A stretch of 64,000 nucleotides of DNA. Source: CAXBBB01 sp963841855. GTDB lineage: Bacteria; Bacteroidota; Rhodothermia; Rhodothermales; BA12. Location: assembly GCA_963841855.1 (NCBI GenBank), contig CAWJEJ010000003.1, forward strand, positions 124,001 through 188,000, given 5' to 3'. The position numbers and the translations under genes were made by a program. The notes beneath the pieces are model-generated. The model made no database searches. It was given only the letters and a program-made list of their open reading frames with translations, and was not told where the DNA came from. Position 1 is the stretch's first letter; every line of letters begins with the position of its first letter. Of the stretch, positions 25,330 through 34,278 are shown in pieces.

Positions 25330-25725
25330 ATGACGCTCGCCCTCATCGCCCACGACGGCAAGAAAGACGAGATGCTCGCGTTTGCCCGCGCCTATCGTGA
25401 CGCCCTCGCCCGCTTCGACTTGATCGCGACGAACACGACCGGATCGGTCATCGCCGACGCGACCGGACTCGAAGTCGAGCGCCTGCTCAGCGGTCCTTAC
25501 GGCGGCGACGTGCAGATCGCAGCGCGCGTGGCCGAGGGCAACGTCGCAGGCGTCGTGTTCTTCGTCGACCCGATGGACAAGCATCCGCACGATCCCGACA
25601 TCCAGACGCTGCTGCGCACGTGCAACGTCCACGACGTGCCGCTCGCCACCAACCCGGCGACGGCGGGCTTCGTGCTGCGCGGGCTGGTGCTCCACCAAGG
25701 CGGCATCAGCGACCGCGTCGGCTAA
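25330..25725 (+). CDS. mgsA: Methylglyoxal synthase
   Basis: The 131-residue enzyme converts dihydroxyacetone phosphate to methylglyoxal, an overflow bypass of lower glycolysis. Catalytic and phosphate-binding residues align with E. coli MgsA at a constant 11-residue offset: H8 (AHDGKKDE), the TTGS phosphate loop, D60 (SGPYGGD), and H87 and D90 (PHDPD). The conserved C-terminal segment LATNPATAGF is also present. It starts at ATG 25330, where the N-terminal strand begins. The frame continues upstream but lacks family residues. A disrupted isomerase gene follows 23 nt downstream. The enzyme looks intact and normal in length for the shorter members of the family. Confidence 0.96.
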   Translation: MTLALIAHDGKKDEMLAFARAYRDALARFDLIATNTTGSVIADATGLEVERLLSGPYGGDVQIAARVAEGNVAGVVFFVDPMDKHPHDPDIQTLLRTCNVHDVPLATNPATAGFVLRGLVLHQGGISDRVG

Positions 25726-25748
25726 CCCGTCCCCCATCCCCACGCACC

Positions 25749-26096
25749 ATGCCTCACTTCGTTCTGCACTGTTCGGCTTCGCTGCTCGACCGTCACGCCA
25801 AACCGGACGTGCTAAGCGCCGTCCGAGACGCAGCGGCCGCGAGCGGTATGTTCGCTGACGCCGACGTAAAAGTCCGCCTGCTGCCCTTCGCCGCCGACGA
25901 TTCGGTGACGCACGACGACGCCGAGTTCACCCACGCGTTCCGCTAGCTCAAAGCGGGCCGGACCGACGCGCAGAAAGCCGAGTTGTCGCGAGCCGTCGTG
26001 CGGGTGCTGGCGGACGCGCTACCCGACGTGCCCATCGTATCGGCCAATCTGCTGGAGTTCGATGCAGCTTCTTACGTGAACCGGAGCATGGTGTAG
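25749..26096 (+). pseudogene. CHMI-like isomerase (tautomerase superfamily) with internal amber stop
   Basis: The reading frame starts at ATG 25749 as PHFVLHCSASLLDRHAKPDV, with the N-terminal proline that serves as catalytic base in tautomerases, and runs to FTHAFR. A TAG at 25944-25946 interrupts it. The same frame then continues as LKAGRTDAQKAELSRAVVRV and NLLEFDAASYVNRSMV to a TAG at 26094. The two parts form one 115-residue protein resembling 5-carboxymethyl-2-hydroxymuconate delta-isomerase. In E. coli HpaF the interrupted position is a lysine (FVHMTLKIGAGR), so AAG to TAG is a plausible single change. It is probably inactivated. A role in aromatic degradation is uncertain, as no other such genes are nearby. 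Confidence 0.75.
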
Positions 26097-26151
26097 CTCG
26101 AATTGGTGCGGTCGGTGCAGTAGCTTGGCGGTGGAATCACCCCACGCCGCC

Positions 26152-26991
26152 ATGCATCGACTTCTTTTGCTGCTCGCCCTCGCCTTCGCGCTGCCCGCAT
26201 CTGCGCAAGTCACCGTCCAAGAGTGGTTTCGTCCCCAAGTCGCGTTCACGTGGCCCCAACCGTTCTCGCACGTGCCGCAGCGGTTCGAGGCCCAGGCGGT
26301 GCGGTTTACCGGCCCCGGCGGCCCCTTGGCCTACACCGAGGTGTTCGCGCACTCGTCGACCGCATCGCCCGACGGCTTCAACGACACGCTCGTCGTCTCC
26401 GTCCACGCGCCCGATGCCGACGGTAGGCCCGGGACGGTGACGGCCGAGCGCCGGTTCGAGTTCGCCGAAGTCGAGCCCAACAAGTTCACGCGGCTCCCCC
26501 TCGCTGTCCCTGCCGATCAGGTGGCGGGCGACTTCTGGCTCTCGTTCGAGCTGCGCGTCGCCGGGCAGCCGGATCAACTCGTGCTCGTGAGCGGAGGCGC
26601 CGACGAGCCGCCTCTGGACCGATCGGCCGCACGCATCACGGGCGAAGGATGGAAGCTGATGCGCGAGACGCAGTTTGGCAAAGAGTACAACTTCCACGTC
26701 CGCGCCGGATTCGGGGCGAGAGCGCTCGCCATCGGAGACCAGACCGACACGCCGGGCTTCCGCATCACCAGCGCATCGCCCCAGCCCGCTTCGGACTTCG
26801 TTCGGGTGCGCGTCGAGGGCGTAGCGCAGGCGGGCACGCTCGAACTGTTCGACCTCTTGGGGCGGCGCGTGATCGCCCAGCCGCTGACAGCCGACGCCAC
26901 GTTCGACACGTCGGGCTTGCCTTCGGGGTTGTACGTGCTGCGCGCCGCGTCGCAGTCGTCCATCGCCACGCGGACGCTCGTCGTGCGGTAA
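26152..26991 (+). CDS. Secreted protein with T9SS sorting domain
   Basis: The 279-residue product has a signal peptide (MHRLLLLLALAFALPASAQ) and a beta-rich middle domain (about 20-190). The domain includes GDFWLSFELRVAGQPDQLVL and contains no obvious catalytic motif. Residues 205-279 form a T9SS type A sorting domain (ITSASPQPASDFVRVRVEGV, LFDLLGRRV, SGLPSGLYVLRA). The mature protein is therefore probably attached to, or released from, the cell surface. ATG 26152 begins the signal peptide. The upstream frame adds nine residues without function. Its closest neighbour is the sigma-54 activator gene downstream, after a G-rich repeat region. Its function is not recognised. Confidence 0.8.
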   Translation: MHRLLLLLALAFALPASAQVTVQEWFRPQVAFTWPQPFSHVPQRFEAQAVRFTGPGGPLAYTEVFAHSSTASPDGFNDTLVVSVHAPDADGRPGTVTAERRFEFAEVEPNKFTRLPLAVPADQVAGDFWLSFELRVAGQPDQLVLVSGGADEPPLDRSAARITGEGWKLMRETQFGKEYNFHVRAGFGARALAIGDQTDTPGFRITSASPQPASDFVRVRVEGVAQAGTLELFDLLGRRVIAQPLTADATFDTSGLPSGLYVLRAASQSSIATRTLVVR

Positions 26992-27012
26992 CGCAAGCAT
27001 AACGCGACCGAG

Positions 27013-27074
27013 CCGGGCGGATCGGGCCGGGCGGATCGGATCGGGCGGATCGGATCGGGCGGGCGGGCGGCGGG
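27013..27074 (+). repeat. G-rich tandem repeat with predicted G-quadruplex
   Basis: The region repeats the unit gggcggatcgg/cggatcgg several times and ends in four G-tracts of three (27057-27074: ggg c ggg c ggg cggc ggg), which satisfies the canonical G-quadruplex pattern on the plus strand. It lies about 30 nt before the start codon of the sigma-54 activator gene. Confidence 0.7.
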
Positions 27075-27104
27075 TTAGACTGATCTCTCCCACACCCGCA
27101 CCCC

Positions 27105-28433
27105 ATGGACCGCGCCTCGATTCAGGAACGCTTCGGAATCCTGGGCGACTCGCCCGCGCTGCACCGCGTCATCGACCGCATCCGCCAGGTCGCGCGGACC
27201 GACATCGCGGTCTTGGTGCAGGGCGAGAGCGGCGTCGGCAAGGAACTCGTCGCCCAGGCGATTCACGCTATCGGCCCGCGCAAGCACAAGCCCATCGTGA
27301 CGGTCAACTGCGGCGCGATTCCCGAGGGTCTGATCGAGAGCGAACTGTTCGGCGCCGAAAAGGGCGCGTACACCGGTTCGGTCGAGCGGCGGACGGGCTA
27401 CTTCGAGCAGGCCGACGGCGGGACGATCTTTCTGGACGAGATCGGCGAGATGCCGCTTCAGGCCCAGGTGCGGATGCTGCGCGTGCTCGAAACCGGCACG
27501 TTCACGCGCGTCGGCGCCTCGTCCGAGCAGCAGGTCGACGTGCGCGTCGTGGCGGCGACGAACCGCGATCTGGCCCAAGAGGTGCAGCGCGGCCGCTTCC
27601 GCGAGGATTTGTACTACCGCCTGGCCACGATCGTGCTCGACATCCCGCCGCTGCGCGAGCGCCCGGGCGACGTGGTGCTGCTGTTCCGCCACTTCCTGCA
27701 CCAGTTCGTCCAGCGCTACGACGCCGGGCGCCGCGAACTGACCGACGAGGCGCAGCGGCTGCTCGCAGGTTATGCGTGGCCGGGCAACGTGCGCGAACTG
27801 CGCAACGTCGCCGAGCAGTGCGTCGTGCTTCACCTCCAGACCGAGATCACGGCCGAGAGTGTGCGCCCCTTTCTGCGCAGCATCCAGACGCCCGCGCCGC
27901 GCAACCTGCTTCCGGCTCGCATCGAACCCGAACGAGGCGGATCCACGTCGGCCGACGACCGCGAGCGCGAACTGCTCTACCGCGCTCTGCTCGAACTGCG
28001 GATGGACGTGAGCGAACTCAAGCGCCAGATGGAAGGTCTCGTCGGCGGGCTCGACGTGACACGCGAGGATCTGGAGCGGTACACCCAGGCGCCGCGCGGC
28101 AACGGCTTCGTCATCGTGCGCGACGATCCGCCGTTCACCTCTTCGAGCTACGACACCTCGCTCTCGTCGGATCTGCCGGACGAGAGCGAGGTCGAGGACG
28201 CGCCCTACACGTTTACCGAGTCGAGGCAGAGCGCGCCCGACACTCAAGCCGAACCCGACGAAGAGCCCGAGCAGCCGATCCGTCCTCTCGAAGAGGTCGA
28301 GCGCGAACTGATCGTCGACGCGCTGGGCCGTTTCGACGGCAACCGCCGCGAGAGCGCCAACGCGCTGGGCATCTCGGAACGCACGCTCTACCGCAAGATT
28401 CGCGAACTCGAAGCACGCGGCATCGAAGTGTAG
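27105..28433 (+). CDS. Sigma-54-dependent Fis-family transcriptional activator without receiver domain
   Basis: The 442-residue protein is an enhancer-binding AAA+ activator. It has Walker A G40ESGVGKE47, Walker B GGTIFLDEIGEM (D111-E112), an arginine-finger region and sensor II (YAWPGNVRELRNVAEQ). The sigma-54-contacting loop reads GAYTGS (87-92) instead of the canonical GAFTGA. Phe-to-Tyr is tolerated in known activators, while the last Ala-to-Ser is less common. There is no N-terminal receiver or GAF domain, so it is controlled by other means or is constitutive. A Glu-rich linker (about 345-395) joins the AAA+ core to a C-terminal Fis-type HTH (RRESANALGISERTLYRKIR). The downstream DUF547 gene starts 32 nt later. 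Confidence 0.93.
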   Translation: MDRASIQERFGILGDSPALHRVIDRIRQVARTDIAVLVQGESGVGKELVAQAIHAIGPRKHKPIVTVNCGAIPEGLIESELFGAEKGAYTGSVERRTGYFEQADGGTIFLDEIGEMPLQAQVRMLRVLETGTFTRVGASSEQQVDVRVVAATNRDLAQEVQRGRFREDLYYRLATIVLDIPPLRERPGDVVLLFRHFLHQFVQRYDAGRRELTDEAQRLLAGYAWPGNVRELRNVAEQCVVLHLQTEITAESVRPFLRSIQTPAPRNLLPARIEPERGGSTSADDRERELLYRALLELRMDVSELKRQMEGLVGGLDVTREDLERYTQAPRGNGFVIVRDDPPFTSSSYDTSLSSDLPDESEVEDAPYTFTESRQSAPDTQAEPDEEPEQPIRPLEEVERELIVDALGRFDGNRRESANALGISERTLYRKIRELEARGIEV

Positions 28434-28465
28434 GCGCGTTCTTCCCTTTCCTGTTTACGACTCCG

Positions 28466-29278
28466 ATGCGCTTACTTCTGCCCCTTCTGCTCTGCCTCTC
28501 GCTCACCGGCTGCCTCAACCGCGTCGGCGTGGACACCTTCGAAGCGTCCGGCTCCGTCGAGCAGCCGACTGCGTTCGCCAGCGACGACTTCACCGCCATC
28601 CTATCGGCCCACGTCGACGACCAAGGACTGGTCGACTATTCCGGATTGGTAGCCGACCCGGGTCCGCTCGATGCCTACCTGACGCGGCTCGCCACGACCG
28701 ATCCGTCCAAGCTGAGCGACGACGACCGCCTGGCCTTTTGGATCAACGCCTACAACGCCTACACGATCTACCTCATCCGCGATCAGTATCCGACCAAGGG
28801 GATCCTCAAAACGGTGAGCGGCCCGTTCATTCCGACCGTCAACAGTCCGTTCTCGGATGCCTTCGCCGCCGTCGGTGGCCGCACGATGTCGCTCGACGAC
28901 ATCGAACACGGCACGATCCGGAGCGAGTTCAGCGAGCCGCGCATCCACTTCGCCGTCAACTGCGCCGCGCTGAGCTGCCCGCCGCTTCGGTCCGAGGCCT
29001 ACGAAGGCGTCACGCTCGACGCCCAACTCGACGCTCAGACCCGGCGCTTCCTGACCGACCCGGAGCGCACCCAGATAGACGTGGCGGCAGGTACGGCGCG
29101 CATCACCAAGATCATGGATTGGTTCGGCGGAGACTTCGGCGGCTCGGACGCCGCAGTCCAGCAGTGGATCGCTCCTTACGTCCAGAGCGCCGAGGCGAAG
29201 GCGGCGCTGGAGTCGGCCTCGCTCGACGTCAAATACCTGGGCTACGACTGGTCGCTCAACGATCAGGCCGGACGGTAG
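28466..29278 (+). CDS. DUF547 family lipoprotein
   Basis: The 270-residue product has a lipoprotein signal (MRLLLPLLLCLSLTGCLNRV) and then the DUF547 domain. Characteristic segments are DDRLAFWINAYNAYTIYLIR, EPRIHFAVNCAALSCPPLRS (the conserved cysteine and proline cluster) and RITKIMDWFGGDF. DUF547 proteins are widespread in bacteria with large envelopes and in plants. Their function is unknown, although the conserved His and Cys residues suggest an enzyme. Lipidation would place it on the periplasmic side of a membrane. It starts 32 nt after the sigma-54 activator gene on the same strand, so they may form a transcription unit. The start at ATG 28466 is set by the signal peptide. Confidence 0.88.
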   Translation: MRLLLPLLLCLSLTGCLNRVGVDTFEASGSVEQPTAFASDDFTAILSAHVDDQGLVDYSGLVADPGPLDAYLTRLATTDPSKLSDDDRLAFWINAYNAYTIYLIRDQYPTKGILKTVSGPFIPTVNSPFSDAFAAVGGRTMSLDDIEHGTIRSEFSEPRIHFAVNCAALSCPPLRSEAYEGVTLDAQLDAQTRRFLTDPERTQIDVAAGTARITKIMDWFGGDFGGSDAAVQQWIAPYVQSAEAKAALESASLDVKYLGYDWSLNDQAGR

Positions 29279-29438
29279 TCTCACGCAGCGGTTCGAGTTT
29301 TCCGGCCGACCTGGCGCGTGCGAGAGCTATCCTATGTCAGGGCGAGGTGGCCAAGCGTCGCGGAACGTTGCGAGCGGAGTTGACATCGCGCCGAATCCAT
29401 CGTTAAGCCTGTATAGTACCTTTAGCACCCCTATTTGC

Positions 29439-31472
29439 ATGCGCGCGCTCTTCTGCTCCCTGATCGCCGGACTCCTTCTCGCCCCTGCGGCTCAGGCCCA
29501 GAAACCGCCCGTCGAATGGGGACGCGTCGAAGTGGCAGATTTGGAAATGCGCTCGTTCCCCGCCGATACCAACGCGACAGCCGTCGTCCTGGTCGATCAC
29601 GTCTTTTCGGACATCGACCCGTCGGGCCGCATCGAAACGAAGCGCTTCCGTCGCGTCAAACTGCTCTCGGCGGCGGCATTCGACGACTGGGGGTCGTTCA
29701 GCGTTTCGTACAACGCCAACGACCGAGTCCAGCGCGTGACGGACGTCAAAGGCCAGACGCTCACGCTCGGTGCAGACGGAAAGGTCGAGGATCACAAAGT
29801 GGATAAGCGCGACATCCTCACCGAAGACTTGTCCGGCGGTTATGAACTGATCCGCTTTACGTTTCCGGCCTTGGCTCCGGGCGCCATCGTCGAGTACGAG
29901 TACACGATGCAGTCCAACAGCCCGTTCTACATTCCCGACTGGGATTTTCAGCTGAGCGAGCCCGTCTTGTACAGTGAGTACGTCGCCGAGTATCCTCAGA
30001 CGCTTTCGTACATCTTCGCCAACCTGACGCGCTCCTCCGCGCCTCTGCCCATTAGCGAGCAGGTGGAGACCAGGCGCTCGTTCGGCAACGCGACGCGCTA
30101 CCACTACGTCGCCGAGAACCAGCCTGCGCTGCGCGCCGAACCGTTCATCACGTCGCTCGAAGACTATCGCAACAGCCTGTTCGTCCAGTTCGCTGCCTAC
30201 TTCGAGCAGGGATACGGTGAGCGCCGCGTCCTCAACACGTGGGACAAACTGGCCAAGGAATTGCGCGATCACTCCAACTTCGGTAAGTACCTCGACCTGG
30301 GCGAGCGCGTCGAGGAAGAGGTGGCCCAAGTCACGGCAGGCGCTGCCTCGCCGCACGAGAAAATCGTGGCGCTCTACGATCACGTCCGCACGTCGTACGC
30401 CTTCGACGGACGCCAGCGCCTGCTGATGGACGACCAGATTCGCGATGTGCTCTCGGCCAAGAGCGGGAGTACGGCCGAACTCTCGCTGCTGCTCATCAAC
30501 ATGCTGCGCGAAGCCGACATCACGGCGTTTCCCGTCCTCATCTCGACGCGCGACAACGGCGCGCTCATGACGCAGTACCCGCTGACGAGCCAGTTCAACG
30601 ATGTCGTCGTTTACGCGTCGGCGGACGGGCGCGAGTACCTGCTCAAACCCACCGACCGCTACCGCCCTTACGATTTGCTGCCCGCGTCCAACCGCACCAG
30701 TACGGGGCTGCTCATCACCGACGACGGCTTCGAGTGGATCCCGATGCAGTCGGACAAGATGTTTCGCAGCCTGACCAGCGTCGACGCCTCACTCTCCGAC
30801 GACGGCACGCTGGTGGGCACGCTCACGAGTAGTGACGGCGACTACGCCGCCTCTTTGCGCCGCAGCACGTACGCTGGCAGCGACGAGCCGACGACGTTTG
30901 CGCGCGACACGTACTTCGGCAGCCTTACGGGAATCGACGTGACGGTCGATTCGGCTGCGGTCGAGAATGCGGACGATCTGTCCAAACCGTTCGAGATTCT
31001 CGCTCGCTTCCAAGCGCCCGGCATGGCGACGGCAGCCGGCGACTTTCTCTATCTCAATCCGACGCTCGTGAGCGAGTGGTCTTCCAATCCGCTCACAGCG
31101 CCCGTGCGCGCCTTCCCCGTCGACTTCGACTGGGGCTATAGCGTCGTGTATCTGGCGCGCATCGCGCTGCCCGAGGGCTATAGGATGGCCGAGCCGGTCA
31201 AGCCGACGAGCGTTCGCCGATTGGACGGCAAGGCGAGCTACCTGCGCCAGGTGACCGAGACAGACGGCGTCGTTCAGGTGCAGAGCCGAGTGATCTTGAG
31301 CGAGACGGTCTTCCCGCCCGAGCGCTACGCCGAGCTGCGCACCTTCTTCGAGGAAGTCACGTCGGGACAGGCCGAGCCGCTCGTCCTCACGCGCGCGCCA
31401 CTCCCCGCCGAGCAGGCGCCCGACACTGCGACGCCTGACGAGGACGACGCGTCTACGGGCGAAGGCCGCTGA
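29439..31472 (+). CDS. DUF3857 / transglutaminase-like protein with degenerate catalytic triad
   Basis: The 677-residue exported protein has a signal peptide (MRALFCSLIAGLLLAPAAQAQ). An N-terminal DUF3857-type beta domain follows, with AIVEYEYTMQSNSPFYIPDW and DFQLSEPVLYSEY. A transglutaminase-like core is centred on KSGSTAELSLLLINMLREAD (about 345-365). The catalytic cysteine position is serine or threonine here, and the usual FNH histidine is replaced (SQFNDVVVY), so it is probably not a protease or transglutaminase. The C-terminal segment is DUF3858-like (VILSETVFPPERYAELRTFF). It is followed by a paralogue at 31626 that keeps the Cys and His. It lies in the periplasm, and its role may be binding rather than catalysis. 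ATG 29439 was chosen because it begins the signal peptide. Confidence 0.85.
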   Translation: MRALFCSLIAGLLLAPAAQAQKPPVEWGRVEVADLEMRSFPADTNATAVVLVDHVFSDIDPSGRIETKRFRRVKLLSAAAFDDWGSFSVSYNANDRVQRVTDVKGQTLTLGADGKVEDHKVDKRDILTEDLSGGYELIRFTFPALAPGAIVEYEYTMQSNSPFYIPDWDFQLSEPVLYSEYVAEYPQTLSYIFANLTRSSAPLPISEQVETRRSFGNATRYHYVAENQPALRAEPFITSLEDYRNSLFVQFAAYFEQGYGERRVLNTWDKLAKELRDHSNFGKYLDLGERVEEEVAQVTAGAASPHEKIVALYDHVRTSYAFDGRQRLLMDDQIRDVLSAKSGSTAELSLLLINMLREADITAFPVLISTRDNGALMTQYPLTSQFNDVVVYASADGREYLLKPTDRYRPYDLLPASNRTSTGLLITDDGFEWIPMQSDKMFRSLTSVDASLSDDGTLVGTLTSSDGDYAASLRRSTYAGSDEPTTFARDTYFGSLTGIDVTVDSAAVENADDLSKPFEILARFQAPGMATAAGDFLYLNPTLVSEWSSNPLTAPVRAFPVDFDWGYSVVYLARIALPEGYRMAEPVKPTSVRRLDGKASYLRQVTETDGVVQVQSRVILSETVFPPERYAELRTFFEEVTSGQAEPLVLTRAPLPAEQAPDTATPDEDDASTGEGR

Positions 31473-31625
31473 GCCGAGCGTTCGAAGAGGCTCCTCTCTC
31501 TTTACACTCTTCGTCCCCAAGCCGATTCTTTAGGGAACGCGCAGCCGCAGAACAAGCTTGCGTTCTTGCCTAGTCATCCGCCTGCTTTCTCCACGCGCTC
31601 CCTGCAACGCCTTTTTCGATCCGAT

Positions 31626-33568
31626 ATGCGCCTGCTCCTCCTGCTGCTCTTCGTCCTGCTTCCCGCGACCGTCCGCGCTCAGCCCGTTCCGGACGAGATC
31701 GACTATAGCGTGGCGCGCCTCAACCCGCTGCTCTACCTGGGCGGCGGCGACGCGGTGGTCCGCGTAAACGCGCGCTCGTTTCACGTCAAGTCGCCGAGCC
31801 GAGCCGAGCCGTCGAGAAGGTGCACTTCGCCGTGACGGTCATGAAGGAATCGGCGCGAGCCGCAGGCGTCGTGAGCATCGGATACGACGACCGGCTGCGC
31901 TCGCTCGACAGCTTTCGCGGAGCCCTCTACGACGCCACCGGCAAGCGCATCCGCAAGATGGGCAAGGACGATCAGGAGGACCAGTCGGCCTTCTCCAGCA
32001 TCTCCGACTTCTCGGAAAACCGCGTGCGGAGCGGCTCGCTCTACCACAACGAGTATCCCTACACCGTCGAATACACGTGGGAAATCGACCACGACGGGCT
32101 GATCTCCTGGCCCGCGTTCTATCCCGACGACGAGCGCGCATCGGTGGCCTACGCCGCCTACGAAGTCTCGGCGCCGGACGACGTGAGCTTTCGCTACCAC
32201 GCCTACCGCACTGACCTGCTGCCGGACACCGACCGGACCGACCGAGGTCAGAGAACCGTTCGCTGGACCGTTCGCGACCGTCCTTCGCTGCCGCGCGAAT
32301 CGTGGGCGCCCACGTACGAAGAGCGGATGCCGTCGATTCAGGTGGCGCCGGATGCGTTCGAGATCGAGCGGGAGCGCGGCGACATGACATCGTGGCTAGC
32401 GTTCGGGCAGTGGTTTCACGAGCTTCAGGTAGGCCGAGATCGTCTGTCTCCCGAATCCGTAGCGAACGTGCGGACCGCCATCGAGGGAGCCGCTTCGGAT
32501 ACGGAGAAAGCGCGCCGTCTCTACCGGATGATGCAAGACCACACCCGGTACATCAGTGTCCAGTTGGGACTGGGCGGTTTGCAGTCGTTCCCTGCCGAGT
32601 ACGTCGAGCAGCGCAGCTACGGCGATTGCAAGGCGCTCACGAACTACCTGATCGCGCTGCTCCGCGCCGCCGATGTCGAGGCCTTCCCCGTCCTCATCCG
32701 CTCGGGCGAAGACGCCGCGTCCGTCCTCGCCGATTTTCCGGCGTTTCAGTTCAATCACGTCATCACCGCCGTCCCGCTCGCCGCCACGCCCAGCGCCCCA
32801 GCCGACACGCTCTGGCTCGAAGCCACTAGCCAGACGACGCCGTTTGACTGGCTGGGCACGTTCACGTCCGACCGCGCCGGACTACTGGTCAAGGACGGTG
32901 CCAGTCAGATCGTGCGCACGCCTGCCATGCGACCTGAGCAAAACGGCCAGCACCGCACCGTTGACGTAGCACTGGCTGCCGACGGCGCCGCCGACCTGAG
33001 CGTCCTAGACCGCTACAGCGGCGCACAGAAGGACCGAATGCACGGCTACTTACATGAGCGCACTTCGACCGATCAGGCGGCGACCGTGTCTCGCATCTAC
33101 GCTCTGGGATCGTACGAAGTGGTTCAGTTCGACCCGTCGCCTCTGAGCACGCGCGAGGCGGAAGCCGCGATGCCTGTCACCATCCGCGCCAACCGCTACG
33201 CGCGCGCCGTCGGCAGCCGCCTGTTCGTCCCGCTCTCGCCCGCCTCTCAGGTCGACTACGACCTCGAAGCCGCCGCCGAGCGCTCGCTGCCGATTCACAT
33301 GGGTTATCCCTACCTCGACACCGACACGGTGCGCATCGCGCTGCCCGCAGGCTACACCGTCGAAGCGCTCCCCTCACCGGTAGACGAGCAGACCGGTTTC
33401 GCTCGATACTCGGCGCAGGTCGAGCAGGTCGATGGAGCACTGGTTTACACGCGGCACCTCGAACTGACGCAGAGCCGCATTCCAGCCGAGCAGTATTCCG
33501 ACGTGCGCGCCTTTTTCCAGACCGTAGCCCGCGCCGACGGAGCCCAAGCCGTCTTGAAGAAGGAATAA
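31626..33568 (+). pseudogene. DUF3857 / transglutaminase-like protein, frameshifted in a (GAGCC)3 repeat
   Basis: The gene starts at ATG 31626 with a signal peptide (MRLLLLLLFVLLPATVRAQ) and continues to RVNARSFHVKSPSRA, where three tandem GAGCC units occur (31796-31810). The frame then leads to a stop at 31833. Removing exactly one 5-bp unit restores a continuous 645-residue protein that goes on VEKVHFAVTVMKESARAAGV. This half encodes the DUF3857 domain and a transglutaminase core with an intact catalytic Cys (SYGDCKALTNYLIALLRAAD) and His (FQFNHVITAV). The domain order matches the paralogue upstream. The lesion looks like polymerase slippage and could be reversible. Confidence 0.8.
31796..31810 (+). 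repeat. (GAGCC)3 pentanucleotide repeat causing the frameshift
   Basis: Three exact tandem copies of gagcc lie inside the coding region. A two-copy tract puts the downstream transglutaminase-like frame in phase with the signal peptide, whereas three copies put it out of phase. Pentanucleotide tracts change by 5 bp through slippage, which always alters the reading frame. Confidence 0.85.
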
Positions 33569-33580
33569 GCCTCAACCAGT

Positions 33581-33613
33581 AAAGCCCGACAGACGGCGAG
33601 TCTATCGGGCTTT
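33581..33613. terminator. Bidirectional terminator between DUF3857 gene and frr
   Basis: aaagcccga at 33581 pairs with tcgggcttt at 33605-33613, extended by agac/gtct around a ggcga loop with one mismatch. Runs of A and T flank the stem on both strands, so it can serve the plus-strand gene ending at 33568 and the minus-strand frr operon. Confidence 0.75.
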
Positions 33614-33641
33614 CTAGAGAGCGTCTCGCGACTGACTGGGC

Positions 33642-34208
33642 CTAGACTTCCATGATCTCGACTTCCTTGCGCGCCATCATGTCGTCGATCTTGGCGCCGT
33701 ACGTGTCGGTCATCTTCTGAATGATCTCCTCGGACGCAAAGCGCATGTCTTCGGGCAGCTTATCGCTGGCGACGATTTTCTTCACGTCGTTGTTGGCCGA
33801 CTGCCGCGCGTTGCGGACCGAGATCTTGGCGTCTTCGCTGCGCGCCTTGGCCGCCTTGACGATCTGCTTGCGGCGCTCCTCGGTCGGCGTCGGGACCGGG
33901 ATGCGGATCATCGTGCCGTCGTTGCTGGGGTTGAGGCCCAGGTTCGAGTTGGCGATGGCCTTTTCGATGGGCGTCAGCGCCGTCTTGTCCCACGGCTGGA
34001 TCACCAGCAAGTCGGCCTGCGGAGCGCTCACGCTGGCGACCTGGTTAAGAGGCGACTGCGAGCCATAATGATCGACGCGGATCTTTTCGAGCATCGCTGG
34101 GGACGCGCGTCCGGCGCGCATCGTGTGCATCTCGCCTGCGAGCGCCTCGAGCGCTGCCTTCATGGCTTCTTTGGCTTCCTCGTGGACGAGTTCGATTTCT
34201 TCTGTCAT
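33642..34208 (-). CDS. frr: Ribosome recycling factor
   Basis: The 188-residue protein splits post-termination ribosomes together with EF-G. The full three-helix bundle and inserted beta domain are recognisable: LAGEMHTMRAGRASPAMLEK, the LVIQPWDKTALTPIEKAI core, SNLGLNPSNDGTMIRIPVP, and the C-terminal helix ending in ARKEVEIMEV. Its length matches the family (about 185). ATG 34208 (MTEEIELVHE) is the natural start, and the longer frame to 34271 is not conserved. It follows pyrH on the same strand with a gap of about 70 nt, the usual pyrH-frr order. A bidirectional terminator lies directly downstream. Confidence 0.97.
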   Translation of the reverse strand: MTEEIELVHEEAKEAMKAALEALAGEMHTMRAGRASPAMLEKIRVDHYGSQSPLNQVASVSAPQADLLVIQPWDKTALTPIEKAIANSNLGLNPSNDGTMIRIPVPTPTEERRKQIVKAAKARSEDAKISVRNARQSANNDVKKIVASDKLPEDMRFASEEIIQKMTDTYGAKIDDMMARKEVEIMEV

Positions 34209-34278
34209 GGTCGGATGTAGGTCGGAATGGGGTAGAGATGTGACCTCTCGAAACGCTGAAAAGGTCCGCACGAGGGCG

